From NCBI GenBank assembly GCA_028287035.1, contig JAQBQL010000204.1:1-45317 (forward strand): a stretch of DNA of 45,317 bases. The letters run 5' to 3'. Positions 1 through 7,754 of the stretch are shown here, piece after piece. The notes beneath the pieces are model-generated. The model did no database searches. It had not been told where the DNA came from and saw only the letters and a list, made by a program, of their open reading frames with translations. Source of the DNA: Labilithrix sp. Lineage in GTDB: Bacteria > Myxococcota > Polyangia > Polyangiales > Polyangiaceae. Numbering within the stretch: position 1 is the first letter of the stretch; every line of letters starts with the position of its first letter. The translations under genes and the position numbers were made by a program.

Positions 1-1
1 C

Positions 2-709
2 GCGAAGCACAAGTACGCGCGGAACGTGAACGACATCTTCGGCGAGGCAGAAGTGGACGCCAAGACGAAGAAGGCAATCCTCGGCCCCGACGGCAAGCCG
101 AAGATGAAGACAAAGGGTAAGTACCAGGCGAACGCGGCCGAGGCCGAGAAGTGGGACCTCGCGCTCGACGCGATGATCAAGAAGTACGAGTCGCTCGAGT
201 GGGTGCCCACGGCGATCGCGCGTCAGGGCGCGATCTACGACACGCTCCGCACCGGCCTCTACAACGTCGTCAAGGTGAAGCTCTTCTCGACCGCGATGGA
301 GCAGACCCTGAAGACGATGCACGACAGCGGCCGACCGGACCTCGACGAGCGGGCGAACAACCTCGAGGACGCCATGCAGGACTTCTGGCGGCAGAAGAAG
401 CAGCAGGAGCTCGACGGCGCCGATGCGGTCATGGTGAAGCGCTACGCGTCGGCAGTGGCCTACGCACGGAAGTTCAACATCCGCAACGCGACGCTGACGC
501 GCGCGGTGAGCCGCCTCGCCTACTACACGGACATCATCTCGGGCGGCGACGCGAAGATGGCGGAGTACGTCACCTCGACGCCCGATCCGACGAACAAGGG
601 ACAGACGAAGCTCACGTACGCGCCCCGGCAGTACGTGCAGACGCGCCCGGGCCTATCGGCGCTCCCGCCGGCCCAGGGCAACGCGGCGGCGCTGCCGGCG
701 GCCCCGTGA
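2..709 (+). CDS. C-terminal part of a truncated hypothetical protein
   Basis: The frame is open to the left edge; it can be read from base 2 with no stop, so the gene very probably begins outside the window. A GTG at 26 is an in-frame alternative start. The visible part (about 235 residues) is hydrophilic and helix-rich, with Lys/Glu/Gln-rich stretches and an Ala/Pro-rich tail, and has no membrane segment. It lies 20 bp before a TPR lipoprotein and heads the envelope operon that ends at 4567. In myxobacterial gliding (Glt-type) loci a large periplasmic TPR protein precedes a TPR lipoprotein, so this could be the tail of such a protein. That is inference from position; the sequence itself is not diagnostic. 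Confidence 0.75.
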   Translation, partial: AKHKYARNVNDIFGEAEVDAKTKKAILGPDGKPKMKTKGKYQANAAEAEKWDLALDAMIKKYESLEWVPTAIARQGAIYDTLRTGLYNVVKVKLFSTAMEQTLKTMHDSGRPDLDERANNLEDAMQDFWRQKKQQELDGADAVMVKRYASAVAYARKFNIRNATLTRAVSRLAYYTDIISGGDAKMAEYVTSTPDPTNKGQTKLTYAPRQYVQTRPGLSALPPAQGNAAALPAAP

Positions 710-729
710 GAAGCAGCGAAGGAACAGCC

Positions 730-2076
730 ATGCGAAGCACCAGGACGACCTTCCTCTTCTCGCTCTGCGCGGCGGCGACCTGCGCCGCCTCGCTGCTCGC
801 CCCCGCGTGCGGCGGCGACAAGCCGGTCAACTACCCGAGCGCCGAGGCAGGAGCCGGCGCTGCGGTCACCGACAACCAGGGCGCGCAGGTCGGGGTCGTC
901 GAAGGGGCTGGCACCTCCGGCCTCACCGGCGCCGCGAAGGACGCGTACGACGCGGGCTGGCAGGCGTGGCTCAAGGGCGACCTCGCGACCGCCAAGGCGA
1001 AGTTCCAGGACGCGCAGGGGCTCGACCCGAAGTCGCCGTCGCCGCCCTACTCGCTCGGCGTCGTGAGCGAGCACCTCGGCGACAAGGCCGCGGCGCAGCA
1101 GGCGTACCGCGCCGCGTTCACCAACAATCCCGACCACGAGCTCTCGCTGTGCGCCTACGCGCTGTCGCTCGCGAACGGCGGGAGCGCGGGCGAGGCCGAC
1201 ACGTTCCTCACCGACCGGCGCGCCAAGAAGAAGGAGTCGCCGCGGCTCACCGCGTGCAATGCCGAGGTCAAATCCATCCAGAAGGACCACGCGACCGCGC
1301 AGCAGCTCGCGCAGGACGCCCTTCGCATGGACCCGAACTTCAAGGACGCGATGGTCACCATCGCGCGCGACCACTACCGCGCCCGGAAGATCGATCTCGC
1401 GAAGTACGCGCTGCAGGCGGTGCTCGACGGGTTCGGCGACGCGACCCCGGCCCGCGACAAGGACAACGCCGAGGCGCACCTGCTCCGCGGCCTCATCTTC
1501 CGTGAGTCCGGCTCGCGCATCGTGGCGCTGAAGGACTTCGAAGCGGCGGTCGCACGGAGGCCCGACCTCGTCGAGGCGCTCGTGAACCTCGGCTCGATGC
1601 GGCTCGAGGCCGGCAACGCCCAGGAGGCGCTCGCGCCGCTCGAGGCGTCGACGAAGTTCGGCCCGAACATGTCGCTCGCGCACCTGAACCTCGGGGACTG
1701 CTACCGGCTCCTCCAGCGCTACGGCGAGGCGCGCACCGAGTTCGACAAGGCGCTGTCGCTCGACTCGAGCCTCGCGGCCGCGCACTACGACATCGGCCTC
1801 ATGTACCTGACCGCGCAGAGCATCCCGGGCACCAGCGCCGACCAGCAGGTGTCGACGGCCATCAAGGAGCTCGAGACGTACAAGACGATGCGCGGCGCCA
1901 AGGCGCCGATCGGCGTGAGCGACGAGATCGACGATCTCCTCGGCCGCGCCAAGGCCAAGCAGGCCGAGCTGAAGAACCAGGTCGCGCCTGCGGCCGGCGG
2001 CGCCGCGGCGGCCCCTGCAGCGGGCGCTGCCGCGAAGCCCGACGCGGGCGGTGGCATCGTCCGGGATATGCAATGA
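730..2076 (+). CDS. Tetratricopeptide-repeat lipoprotein (AglT/GltE-like?)
   Basis: This 448-residue protein starts at ATG 730 behind a GAAGGAA ribosome-binding site. It has a lipoprotein signal (hydrophobic run, then LLAPAC with acylated Cys about residue 27), so it is expected at a membrane, probably the outer membrane facing the periplasm. The body shows TPR helices: about residues 75-145 (pattern G-D-x-x-x-A-x-x-x-F, then LDP), and again about 225-370, including 'LVNLGSMRLEAGNAQEAL' and 'HLNLGDCYRLLQRYGEA'. The tail is an Ala/Gly/Pro-rich low-complexity stretch. TPRs act as protein scaffolds. Its position upstream of a TolQ-like subunit and an AgmX/PglI-type protein parallels gliding/trans-envelope loci of Myxococcus. 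The family is clear; the gliding role is inference. Confidence 0.85.
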   Translation: MRSTRTTFLFSLCAAATCAASLLAPACGGDKPVNYPSAEAGAGAAVTDNQGAQVGVVEGAGTSGLTGAAKDAYDAGWQAWLKGDLATAKAKFQDAQGLDPKSPSPPYSLGVVSEHLGDKAAAQQAYRAAFTNNPDHELSLCAYALSLANGGSAGEADTFLTDRRAKKKESPRLTACNAEVKSIQKDHATAQQLAQDALRMDPNFKDAMVTIARDHYRARKIDLAKYALQAVLDGFGDATPARDKDNAEAHLLRGLIFRESGSRIVALKDFEAAVARRPDLVEALVNLGSMRLEAGNAQEALAPLEASTKFGPNMSLAHLNLGDCYRLLQRYGEARTEFDKALSLDSSLAAAHYDIGLMYLTAQSIPGTSADQQVSTAIKELETYKTMRGAKAPIGVSDEIDDLLGRAKAKQAELKNQVAPAAGGAAAAPAAGAAAKPDAGGGIVRDMQ

Positions 2077-2096
2077 TGAAGGGCAGGAGCCACACC

Positions 2097-2363
2097 ATGT
2101 CGTCGCCTCGCAACCGCGCTCGTCTCGTCCTCGCGATCGCCGGGGCCGCCGCGCTCGTCACCCTCGGCTCCGCGCCCGACGCGCAGGCCCAGCAGAAGGG
2201 CGGCGGGGTCATCACGATCAACGAGGTCACGATCGTCGGCCGCGTGCAGAAGCCGGTCGCGTCCGTCGACGTGAGCAAGATCCAGGCGAAGCTCACGCTC
2301 GCCGAGCTCCGCCAGCCGTTCCTCGATCGCATCGAGGAAGCGGCTCGCAAAGATCCGTTCTGA
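2097..2363 (+). CDS. Small secreted hypothetical protein (88 aa)
   Basis: ATG 2097 is preferred over ATG 2073 because an AGGAG (2085-2089) lies 7 nt upstream and translation from 2097 gives a clean signal peptide: Arg-rich start, hydrophobic core, cleavage after the 'DAQA' region. ATG 2073 would overlap the preceding stop codon and is possible. The mature part is only about 55 residues, with 'ITINEVTIVGRVQKP' (beta-like) and a charged C-terminal helix. I do not recognise a family. It sits between the TPR lipoprotein and the TolQ-like gene, so it may be a periplasmic accessory of the same complex. Confidence 0.7.
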   Translation: MSSPRNRARLVLAIAGAAALVTLGSAPDAQAQQKGGGVITINEVTIVGRVQKPVASVDVSKIQAKLTLAELRQPFLDRIEEAARKDPF

Positions 2364-2391
2364 TCCGGCGGCAGCGGCCGGAGCCTCGCGC

Positions 2392-2979
2392 GTGATCCCG
2401 TTCGCCGCGATCCTCGTCGCGCTCGCCTGCGCGGCGGCGAGCGCGCGGCGCGTCTGGTTCGCGGCCCACGCCACGGCCCTCGATCCCGGGGAGATCGTGA
2501 AGGCGCTCGGGCCTCCCGGGGCGCCCGCCTCGATCTCCGCGCTCGACCGTCTGCGCGCGCTCGTCGCCGAGCTCCCGGGGGCCGACTGGGAGCGCGAGCT
2601 GCTCGCGGCGCTGGCTGCGCCGGCCGACGTTCGCGTCGCGCTCGTGAACGAGCAGCTGACCGAGCTCGATTACCGCATCCAGCGCTGGTCACGGGTGCCG
2701 CGCGTGTGCGCGAGCATCGCGACGAGCTTCGGCTTCATGCTCGCGTCGCTCGTCCTGCGGGAGGGCCTCGCCGCCGACACCGGAGAGCTCTCGAGCGACG
2801 TCGCCGAGCTGGTCGTGCGGGGGCTCGTGGGCGACGCGCTCCTGGTCGGCGCGATGGGGCTCGTCGGGACCGCCTTCTGCATCGCCGCGCAGTCCGAGGC
2901 GCGGCGCATCGCCCGGGCGCGGTCCCGGGGGGCCGACCTCCTCGTCGAACGCCTCGAGGCCCTCTTCGAGGGCGCGTGA
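2392..2979 (+). CDS. MotA/TolQ/ExbB-like proton-channel subunit
   Basis: The protein has 195 residues from GTG 2392, with GGAG (2380-2383) 8 nt upstream. The layout fits the TolQ/ExbB family: an N-terminal membrane helix (residues 1-22), a cytoplasmic region of about 80 residues, a second helix (about 105-123), a short periplasmic loop, a third helix (about 147-166) and a charged cytoplasmic tail. In that family a pentamer with a TolR/ExbD/MotB partner couples proton flow to movement of a TonB-like or cell-wall-bound protein. No TolR/ExbD-type gene is visible in the window. The downstream TonB-like protein is a plausible partner. Sequence match to the family is weak by eye, so topology and context carry the call. 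Confidence 0.6.
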   Translation: MIPFAAILVALACAAASARRVWFAAHATALDPGEIVKALGPPGAPASISALDRLRALVAELPGADWERELLAALAAPADVRVALVNEQLTELDYRIQRWSRVPRVCASIATSFGFMLASLVLREGLAADTGELSSDVAELVVRGLVGDALLVGAMGLVGTAFCIAAQSEARRIARARSRGADLLVERLEALFEGA

Positions 2980-3103
2980 AAAGGCCTGTACTTACGCGCA
3001 GCGGCGCAGGTAGCATCGAGGCCAGGAACTTTTTGCTCTCCGCCACGTCTTTGCCAGGGGCTCCGTGTGTCGGGCGCCCAGGTCATCAGGAGCGAGAACG
3101 AAG

Positions 3104-4567
3104 ATGAACGCAGGACCGGGACAGCCGGGCGCAGGGCCGGGCGGGGCAGCACCGGGCAATCGCCCGGGACAGATGACCGCCGTGATGCGCGCGATGTCGG
3201 TCGCCGCGGGCCCGAAGGTCCTCCGCATCGGCCTCGTGCAGGGCGGGCGCGTCATCGAGGAGCGCATCATCAAGCAGCGCGTGACGGTGACGGTCGGCTC
3301 CAACGAGAAGTCGATGTTCGTCATCCCGTCCCAGGCGGTGCCGCCCATGTTCAAGCTCTTCGAGCTGGTGGGCGGGGACTACTACCTGAACTTCCTCGAC
3401 GGCATGACGGGTCGCGTGGCGCTCGCCACCGGCATCACCGATCTCCAGGCGCTGCGCGGCCAGGCCAAGCGCGTCAACAACGGCTACCAGGTGAAGCTCA
3501 CCGAGGAAGCTCGCGGCAAGGTGGAGGTCGGCGAGGGAACCGCCAAGACGACGTTCCTCTTCCAGTTCGTCGCGCCCCCGCCGGTGCAGCCGCGGCCCCA
3601 GCTCCCGCTCGCCGTGAAGGGCGGCATCGCGTCCACCATCGACTGGACGCTCACGATCATCGCCGCGTTCAGCTTCCTCCTGCACTTCGGCCTCGTCGGC
3701 GCGATGTACTCGGACTGGATGGACCCGGTGGTCGGTGACGACTCGAGCATCGCGAGCCTCGTCGACATGATGAAGAACATCCCGCCGCCTCCCGTCACGG
3801 AGACGCCGGAGGTGAACCCGCAGGCGACGGCCACCGCGGAAGCGAAGTCGCAAGCGGCCTCGAGCGCGCCCAAGAGCGGAGCGGCGGGCGGCGCCAAGGG
3901 CGGCAGCGCCGGCAAGAGCGCGGGCGCGGTGAGCGATCAGAAGGCGGCGGCCCTCGCCGCCCAGGCCGACGCGATGCAGATGCAGATGCTCGCGGCGCTG
4001 AACGGCGGGTCCTCGGTGCAGGGCGCGCTGAACCGCAGCGACATCCCGCCGGTCGACCTGTCGGGCGCCGCGGCCTCGAACGCGGGCGTCGCGCACGGCA
4101 ACGGCGACCTCAAGATCGGCGGCGGCGGCGCTCCCGTCCAGGGCGGCGGCAAGGGCGGCGGCCTCGCGGGTATCGGCGGCGGCGGCAAGGGCGACGGCAC
4201 GGGCACGGGCGCCGGCACCGAGACGAAGGTCGCGGGGCCCACGGGCGTCGCGCAGGTCGGCGGCTCCACGGCGACGGTGCCGATCTCCGACGCCGACCGC
4301 GTCGTCGCGGGCCTCCGGGCGCGCTTCCGCACGTGCTACCAGACGGGCCTGAACAGCGACCCGACCATGAGCGGCAAGGTGATCATCAGCGCGAAGGTCG
4401 GGCCGAACGGCGAGGTGTCCAGCGCGGACGTCGCGCAGAACACCGGCCTCTCGCCCGGCGTCGCGCAGTGCATCGCAGGCGTCGTCAAGCGCGCGACGTT
4501 CAGCGCGCCCGGCGGCGGCGGGTCGACCCTCCAGATCCCGGTCACCTTCGTGCAGCAGGGGAAGTAG
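3104..4567 (+). CDS. AgmX/PglI C-terminal domain protein (FHA-like/TM/TonB-like)
   Basis: ATG 3104 is chosen because AGGAG lies at 3088-3092 and the upstream in-frame GTG (3065) has no comparable site. The 487-residue product has a Gly/Pro-rich start and an FHA-like beta domain (about 37-155: 'VTVTVGSNEKSMFVIP', 'YYLNFLDG'). One membrane helix follows (about 183-201), then a long Ala/Gly/Lys linker suited to crossing the periplasm. The C-terminal domain (about 395-487) carries the two Cys of AgmX/PglI proteins ('FRTCYQTGL', 'VAQCIAGVV') and the TonB-like ending. Proteins of this type in Myxococcus link inner-membrane motors to the outer membrane in gliding motility. With the TolQ-like gene upstream, an energised trans-envelope machine is likely; its process is inferred. 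Confidence 0.85.
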   Translation: MNAGPGQPGAGPGGAAPGNRPGQMTAVMRAMSVAAGPKVLRIGLVQGGRVIEERIIKQRVTVTVGSNEKSMFVIPSQAVPPMFKLFELVGGDYYLNFLDGMTGRVALATGITDLQALRGQAKRVNNGYQVKLTEEARGKVEVGEGTAKTTFLFQFVAPPPVQPRPQLPLAVKGGIASTIDWTLTIIAAFSFLLHFGLVGAMYSDWMDPVVGDDSSIASLVDMMKNIPPPPVTETPEVNPQATATAEAKSQAASSAPKSGAAGGAKGGSAGKSAGAVSDQKAAALAAQADAMQMQMLAALNGGSSVQGALNRSDIPPVDLSGAAASNAGVAHGNGDLKIGGGGAPVQGGGKGGGLAGIGGGGKGDGTGTGAGTETKVAGPTGVAQVGGSTATVPISDADRVVAGLRARFRTCYQTGLNSDPTMSGKVIISAKVGPNGEVSSADVAQNTGLSPGVAQCIAGVVKRATFSAPGGGGSTLQIPVTFVQQGK

Positions 4568-4602
4568 GCGGCGGGCGAGCGCCCGTGTGATCGGGTGGAT
4601 GA

Positions 4603-4640
4603 GGCGTCGTTCCGCGAGGGACGGCGCCTTCGCCCTTTTT
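4603..4640 (+). terminator. Intrinsic terminator closing the envelope operon
   Basis: An 11-bp stem (4603-4613 with 4618-4628, including two G-T pairs) closes a GCGA tetraloop and is followed seven bases later by a run of five T (4636-4640). It lies 36 bp after the stop of the AgmX/PglI-type gene and before the promoter at 4722, so it separates two transcription units. Confidence 0.65.
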
Positions 4641-4721
4641 GTGCGCTCGACCTCGAACGCGGCGCGCGGACGAGGCAACCAATCCCGGCGTGATGCGGGC
4701 GATGGGTCGATGCTTGTCGCG

Positions 4722-4750
4722 TTGACACCCTAGCTGGACATTCGTACACT
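4722..4750 (+). promoter_or_regulatory. Near-consensus sigma-70 promoter
   Basis: TTGACA (4722-4727), a 17-bp spacer, then TACACT (4745-4750). The -35 hexamer is perfect and the -10 matches 4 of 6. Transcription would start near 4757, giving a leader of about 30 nt that contains AGGAGG (4776-4781) before ATG 4786. It should drive the secreted protein and possibly the export genes behind it. Confidence 0.75.
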
Positions 4751-4785
4751 CGGCGTCGATTAGGGTAAGGTAGGTAGGAGGCTTG

Positions 4786-5463
4786 ATGCGCGTGCGGTCC
4801 TTACGGTGGGTTCTTCCAGTCGCGATGTTCGCGTACCTCGCCTCGAGCGAGGGCGGTGCAGGCGCGCAGACCGGAACGGGCACCACTCCCGCGGCGCCTT
4901 CGGGCGCTTCGGCAGGCGCGTCAGGCAGCGCGGGCACCTCGGGCACCTCAGGCACGGGCGCAGCGAACGGGGCGGCGGGCGGCGCGAACGGGAGCGTCGG
5001 CTTCCAGCGTCGCACGTCCCTGACGCCGCAAGAGCAGGTCGACGAGTCGGCCAAGCACCTGGCGCGGATGGAGCAGGCGGGCAACGGAGTCCGCAAGATG
5101 CTCGAAGAGGCGCGCAAGCAGCGCGACGTCGTCAAGACCCTCTGCCTGAACGACAAGCTCTCCCAGGTCGACGTCGCCATCCGGTCCGCCCGCGACCGGC
5201 GCACCGCGCTCACGGCGGCCGCAGCGCGCAACGACGCGGAGCTCGCCGGCCACGAGTTCACGATCCTCACGGTCCTCCGGCAGCGCAGCGAGCAGCTCGT
5301 CGCCGAGGCGAACCAGTGCATCGGTGAAGAGGCGGCCTTCGTCGGCGACACGCGGACCAGCGTGACCATCGACCCGTCGATCCCGCCGGACGAGACGCCG
5401 TACCCGGTGACCGATCCGACGCTGGTGACGGCCCCGCCGCCCTGCACGAGCTGCACGCTCTGA
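4786..5463 (+). CDS. Secreted hypothetical protein with Gly/Ser/Ala linker and helical core
   Basis: ATG 4786 follows AGGAGG (4776-4781) by 4 nt; a TTG directly in front (4783) is less likely. The 225-residue product has a signal peptide (about residues 1-27, ending 'GAGAQ'), then about 45 residues of Gly/Ala/Ser/Thr. A charged helical region follows (about 75-180) with two Cys (in 'KTLCLND' and 'NQCIG'), and the tail is Pro-rich, ending 'CTSCTL'. Four Cys suggest disulfides in the periplasm or outside the cell. I do not recognise the family. It is first after a strong promoter and 152 bp before the outer-membrane barrel gene, so it may assist that export system. Confidence 0.75.
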   Translation: MRVRSLRWVLPVAMFAYLASSEGGAGAQTGTGTTPAAPSGASAGASGSAGTSGTSGTGAANGAAGGANGSVGFQRRTSLTPQEQVDESAKHLARMEQAGNGVRKMLEEARKQRDVVKTLCLNDKLSQVDVAIRSARDRRTALTAAAARNDAELAGHEFTILTVLRQRSEQLVAEANQCIGEEAAFVGDTRTSVTIDPSIPPDETPYPVTDPTLVTAPPPCTSCTL

Positions 5464-5615
5464 GCGGCTCGTTGCGCTCGTCACCCGCGATAGGTTCTTG
5501 CAGTCGCGCTTCGAGCCTAGTAATCCCGGAGCGGATTGGCCTGGCTGGTGATGTCGTGCCCCGTGTTGGAAGTCATCGCGCGGTGCCCTCTTCCTTGTTG
5601 CTGCGCTAGCGACCC

Positions 5616-7127
5616 ATGACGAACTGCACCGACCACACAGCCCCTCGACCGTCCACACTCGCGCCGCGCGGGCGACGTCTTTCCTTCTCGCTCTCCGCGG
5701 CCTTCGCGCTGGTGGCGGGCGCCGTCACGCTGCTCGCCTCGACCGAGGCAAGCGCGCAGGAGTGGATGAAGGATCGCCGCTACCAGGAAGGCGCGGGCAT
5801 CCGGACCGGAAACCTGGAGCTGCACCCGGGCATCGGCGCCGAGGTCGGTTACGACTCGAACTACTTCCTCCGCACGTACAAGGAGGGCAACCAGTACGTC
5901 AACGGCGCGCCGAACCTGCCGGTCCGTGAGGCAGGCCTCCTGCGGGTCACGCCGTCGCTGTCGCTCAGCACGCTGTCGAACCAGCGCACCGAGGGCTCGA
6001 CGCAGCCCCAGGCCGTTGCCTTCCGCGCCGGCATCGCCGCTACCTACCGCGAGTTCATCGGCGTCCAGGAGATCCGCGACCAGCGCAACGTGTCCGGCAA
6101 CGCGTACGCGCGGCTCGACGTGTTCCAGAATCGCCCGGTCGGCTTCGGCGTCTTCGCGAACTACCAGCGGCTCATCCAGCCTTCCGTCGTCTCCGATCCG
6201 AACCTGTCGTTCAACCGGAGCGACGTCGGCGCCGGCGCGGAGGTCGTCGCGCTTCCCGGCGGCGGCGCCCTCGACCTGCGGCTCGGCTACCAGTTCTTCG
6301 GCGCCTTCTTCGAGGAGTCGAACGGCGTCCCGTACACCAACACGACGCACGAGATCTCGATGCGCAATCGCTGGCGGTTCCGCCCGCGCACCGCGCTGTT
6401 CCACGACACGACGCTCCGGTTCATCAGCTACCCGAACGCCGACCGCGCGCTCAACTACCTGAACAACTCGACGCCGCTGCGCACGCGGCTCGGGCTCACC
6501 GGCCTCGTCACCGACCGGTTCAGCGTGCTCGTCGCGGCGGGCTACGGCGCGACCTTCTTCGAGAAGGCGAACCGCGCCTCCACGCAGCAGTACGACAGCC
6601 TCAATGCGCAGGCCGAGGCGACGTTCTACCTCTCGCAGAACAACGGCGCCGGCGACCCGAACAACGCGTCGCTGCTCCTCTCGACGCTCACGCTCGGCTA
6701 CGTGCGCGACTTCCAGAACAGCCTTCTCGGCAACTACTACGACTCGAACAAGGGCTACGCCCGCGTCGTGTACTTCTTCGGCGGTCGCGCGCTCCTCCAG
6801 CTCGACGGATACTTCGAGGCGCTCGGCTACCCCCAGCCCTATTACAACGCCCCGGCGACCGGCGAGATCGTCCCCGTCAAGGGCGCCGACGGGATCACGC
6901 CGACCGGCGACTTCACGAACTTCCACGTCGGCGGCACGCTGTTCGGTGAGTACCGGTTCACCGACGCGTTCGCCCTCAACGCGACCCTCGACTACTCGCA
7001 GACGATCAGCGACACGCAGCTCCAGACCACGGTGACGAACGGGCCGGTCGCAGCCAATGCCCCGACGCTCTTCGACCTGAACTGGCGCCGGTTCCAGGCG
7101 CTCGTCGGTGTGCGCGTCTTCTTCTGA
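5616..7127 (+). CDS. Outer-membrane beta-barrel protein (WzpX-like export barrel?)
   Basis: The 503-residue product has a signal peptide with a long polar lead (cleavage about residue 47, 'ASA-QEW'). A chain of amphipathic beta segments rich in Tyr/Phe/Arg follows, with alternating hydrophobic residues, for example 'GFGVFANYQRL', 'LDLRLGYQFFGAFF', 'GYARVVYFFGG'. It ends in '...GVRVFF'; a terminal aromatic is the usual recognition signal for the barrel-assembly machinery. The next gene, 14 bp on, encodes an OPX lipoprotein too short to cross the outer membrane. In Myxococcus xanthus such short OPX proteins pair with 18-strand barrels (WzaX/WzpX type), and this pair fits. The barrel call is firm; the partner role is inferred from context. 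Confidence 0.8.
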   Translation: MTNCTDHTAPRPSTLAPRGRRLSFSLSAAFALVAGAVTLLASTEASAQEWMKDRRYQEGAGIRTGNLELHPGIGAEVGYDSNYFLRTYKEGNQYVNGAPNLPVREAGLLRVTPSLSLSTLSNQRTEGSTQPQAVAFRAGIAATYREFIGVQEIRDQRNVSGNAYARLDVFQNRPVGFGVFANYQRLIQPSVVSDPNLSFNRSDVGAGAEVVALPGGGALDLRLGYQFFGAFFEESNGVPYTNTTHEISMRNRWRFRPRTALFHDTTLRFISYPNADRALNYLNNSTPLRTRLGLTGLVTDRFSVLVAAGYGATFFEKANRASTQQYDSLNAQAEATFYLSQNNGAGDPNNASLLLSTLTLGYVRDFQNSLLGNYYDSNKGYARVVYFFGGRALLQLDGYFEALGYPQPYYNAPATGEIVPVKGADGITPTGDFTNFHVGGTLFGEYRFTDAFALNATLDYSQTISDTQLQTTVTNGPVAANAPTLFDLNWRRFQALVGVRVFF

Positions 7128-7141
7128 GCCGGACGGTCCGC

Positions 7142-7750
7142 GTGAAGGCGACTCTTCGTGCGCTGCTCGTGCTCCTCGCCGTCGTCCTCGTGACGGCGGC
7201 GCTCGGGTGCGGCCGTAACTATCCGCCCGTCTCGGCGCTGCCGGACCCCGTCGTGAACATCCAGGTCGGTCCAGGCGACCTCCTCGAGGTGTTCGTGGTC
7301 GGCGAGGAGAAGCTGCCGAAGGAGTACGAGGTGCAGCCGGACGGCTCGCTCGACTTCCCGTACACGAAGGGCATCAAGGTCGCGGGTTTCGAGCCGCGGC
7401 AGATCGCGGCCGCCATCCGCGACCAGCTGGTCGAGGCGAAGTTCCTCGTGAACCCGCAGGTGCAGGTGAAGGTGAAGGCCTTCAACTCCAAGAAGATCCA
7501 GGTCATCGGCCAGGTGTCGAAGCCCGGCCCCATGCCGTACAGCGACGGCATGACCCTCGTGCAGGCGATCTCCGCGGCCGGCTGGTTCACGCCGCTCGCG
7601 GACACGAATCACGTGCAGGTGATCCGCATCTCGGCCGGCGGCAAATCGGTGAACGCGCTCATCAGCGTCGACGCGATTACCGACAACGCGCGCCCCGACG
7701 TGAAGCTGCAGCAGGGCGACACGATCAAGGTCGACCAGCGGCTCTTCTGA
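7142..7750 (+). CDS. Short OPX polysaccharide-export lipoprotein (WzaX-like)
   Basis: GTG 7142 gives 202 residues with a lipobox ('AALGC', Cys23). A Poly_export domain follows (about 36-110: 'VGPGDLLEVFVVGEEKL', 'QPDGSLDFPY', 'NPQVQVKVKAF'), then one SLBB domain (about 117-200: 'IQVIGQVSKPGPMPY', 'ISAAGWFTPLAD', 'QQGDTIKVDQ'). The protein stops there. It lacks the extra SLBB domains and the C-terminal amphipathic helix by which classical Wza forms its own outer-membrane pore. It must therefore work with a separate pore, and the barrel gene directly upstream is the obvious candidate. No Wzx, Wzy, Wzc or glycosyltransferase gene is nearby, so the exported polymer is unknown. Confidence 0.88.
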   Translation: MKATLRALLVLLAVVLVTAALGCGRNYPPVSALPDPVVNIQVGPGDLLEVFVVGEEKLPKEYEVQPDGSLDFPYTKGIKVAGFEPRQIAAAIRDQLVEAKFLVNPQVQVKVKAFNSKKIQVIGQVSKPGPMPYSDGMTLVQAISAAGWFTPLADTNHVQVIRISAGGKSVNALISVDAITDNARPDVKLQQGDTIKVDQRLF

Positions 7751-7754
7751 CGTC

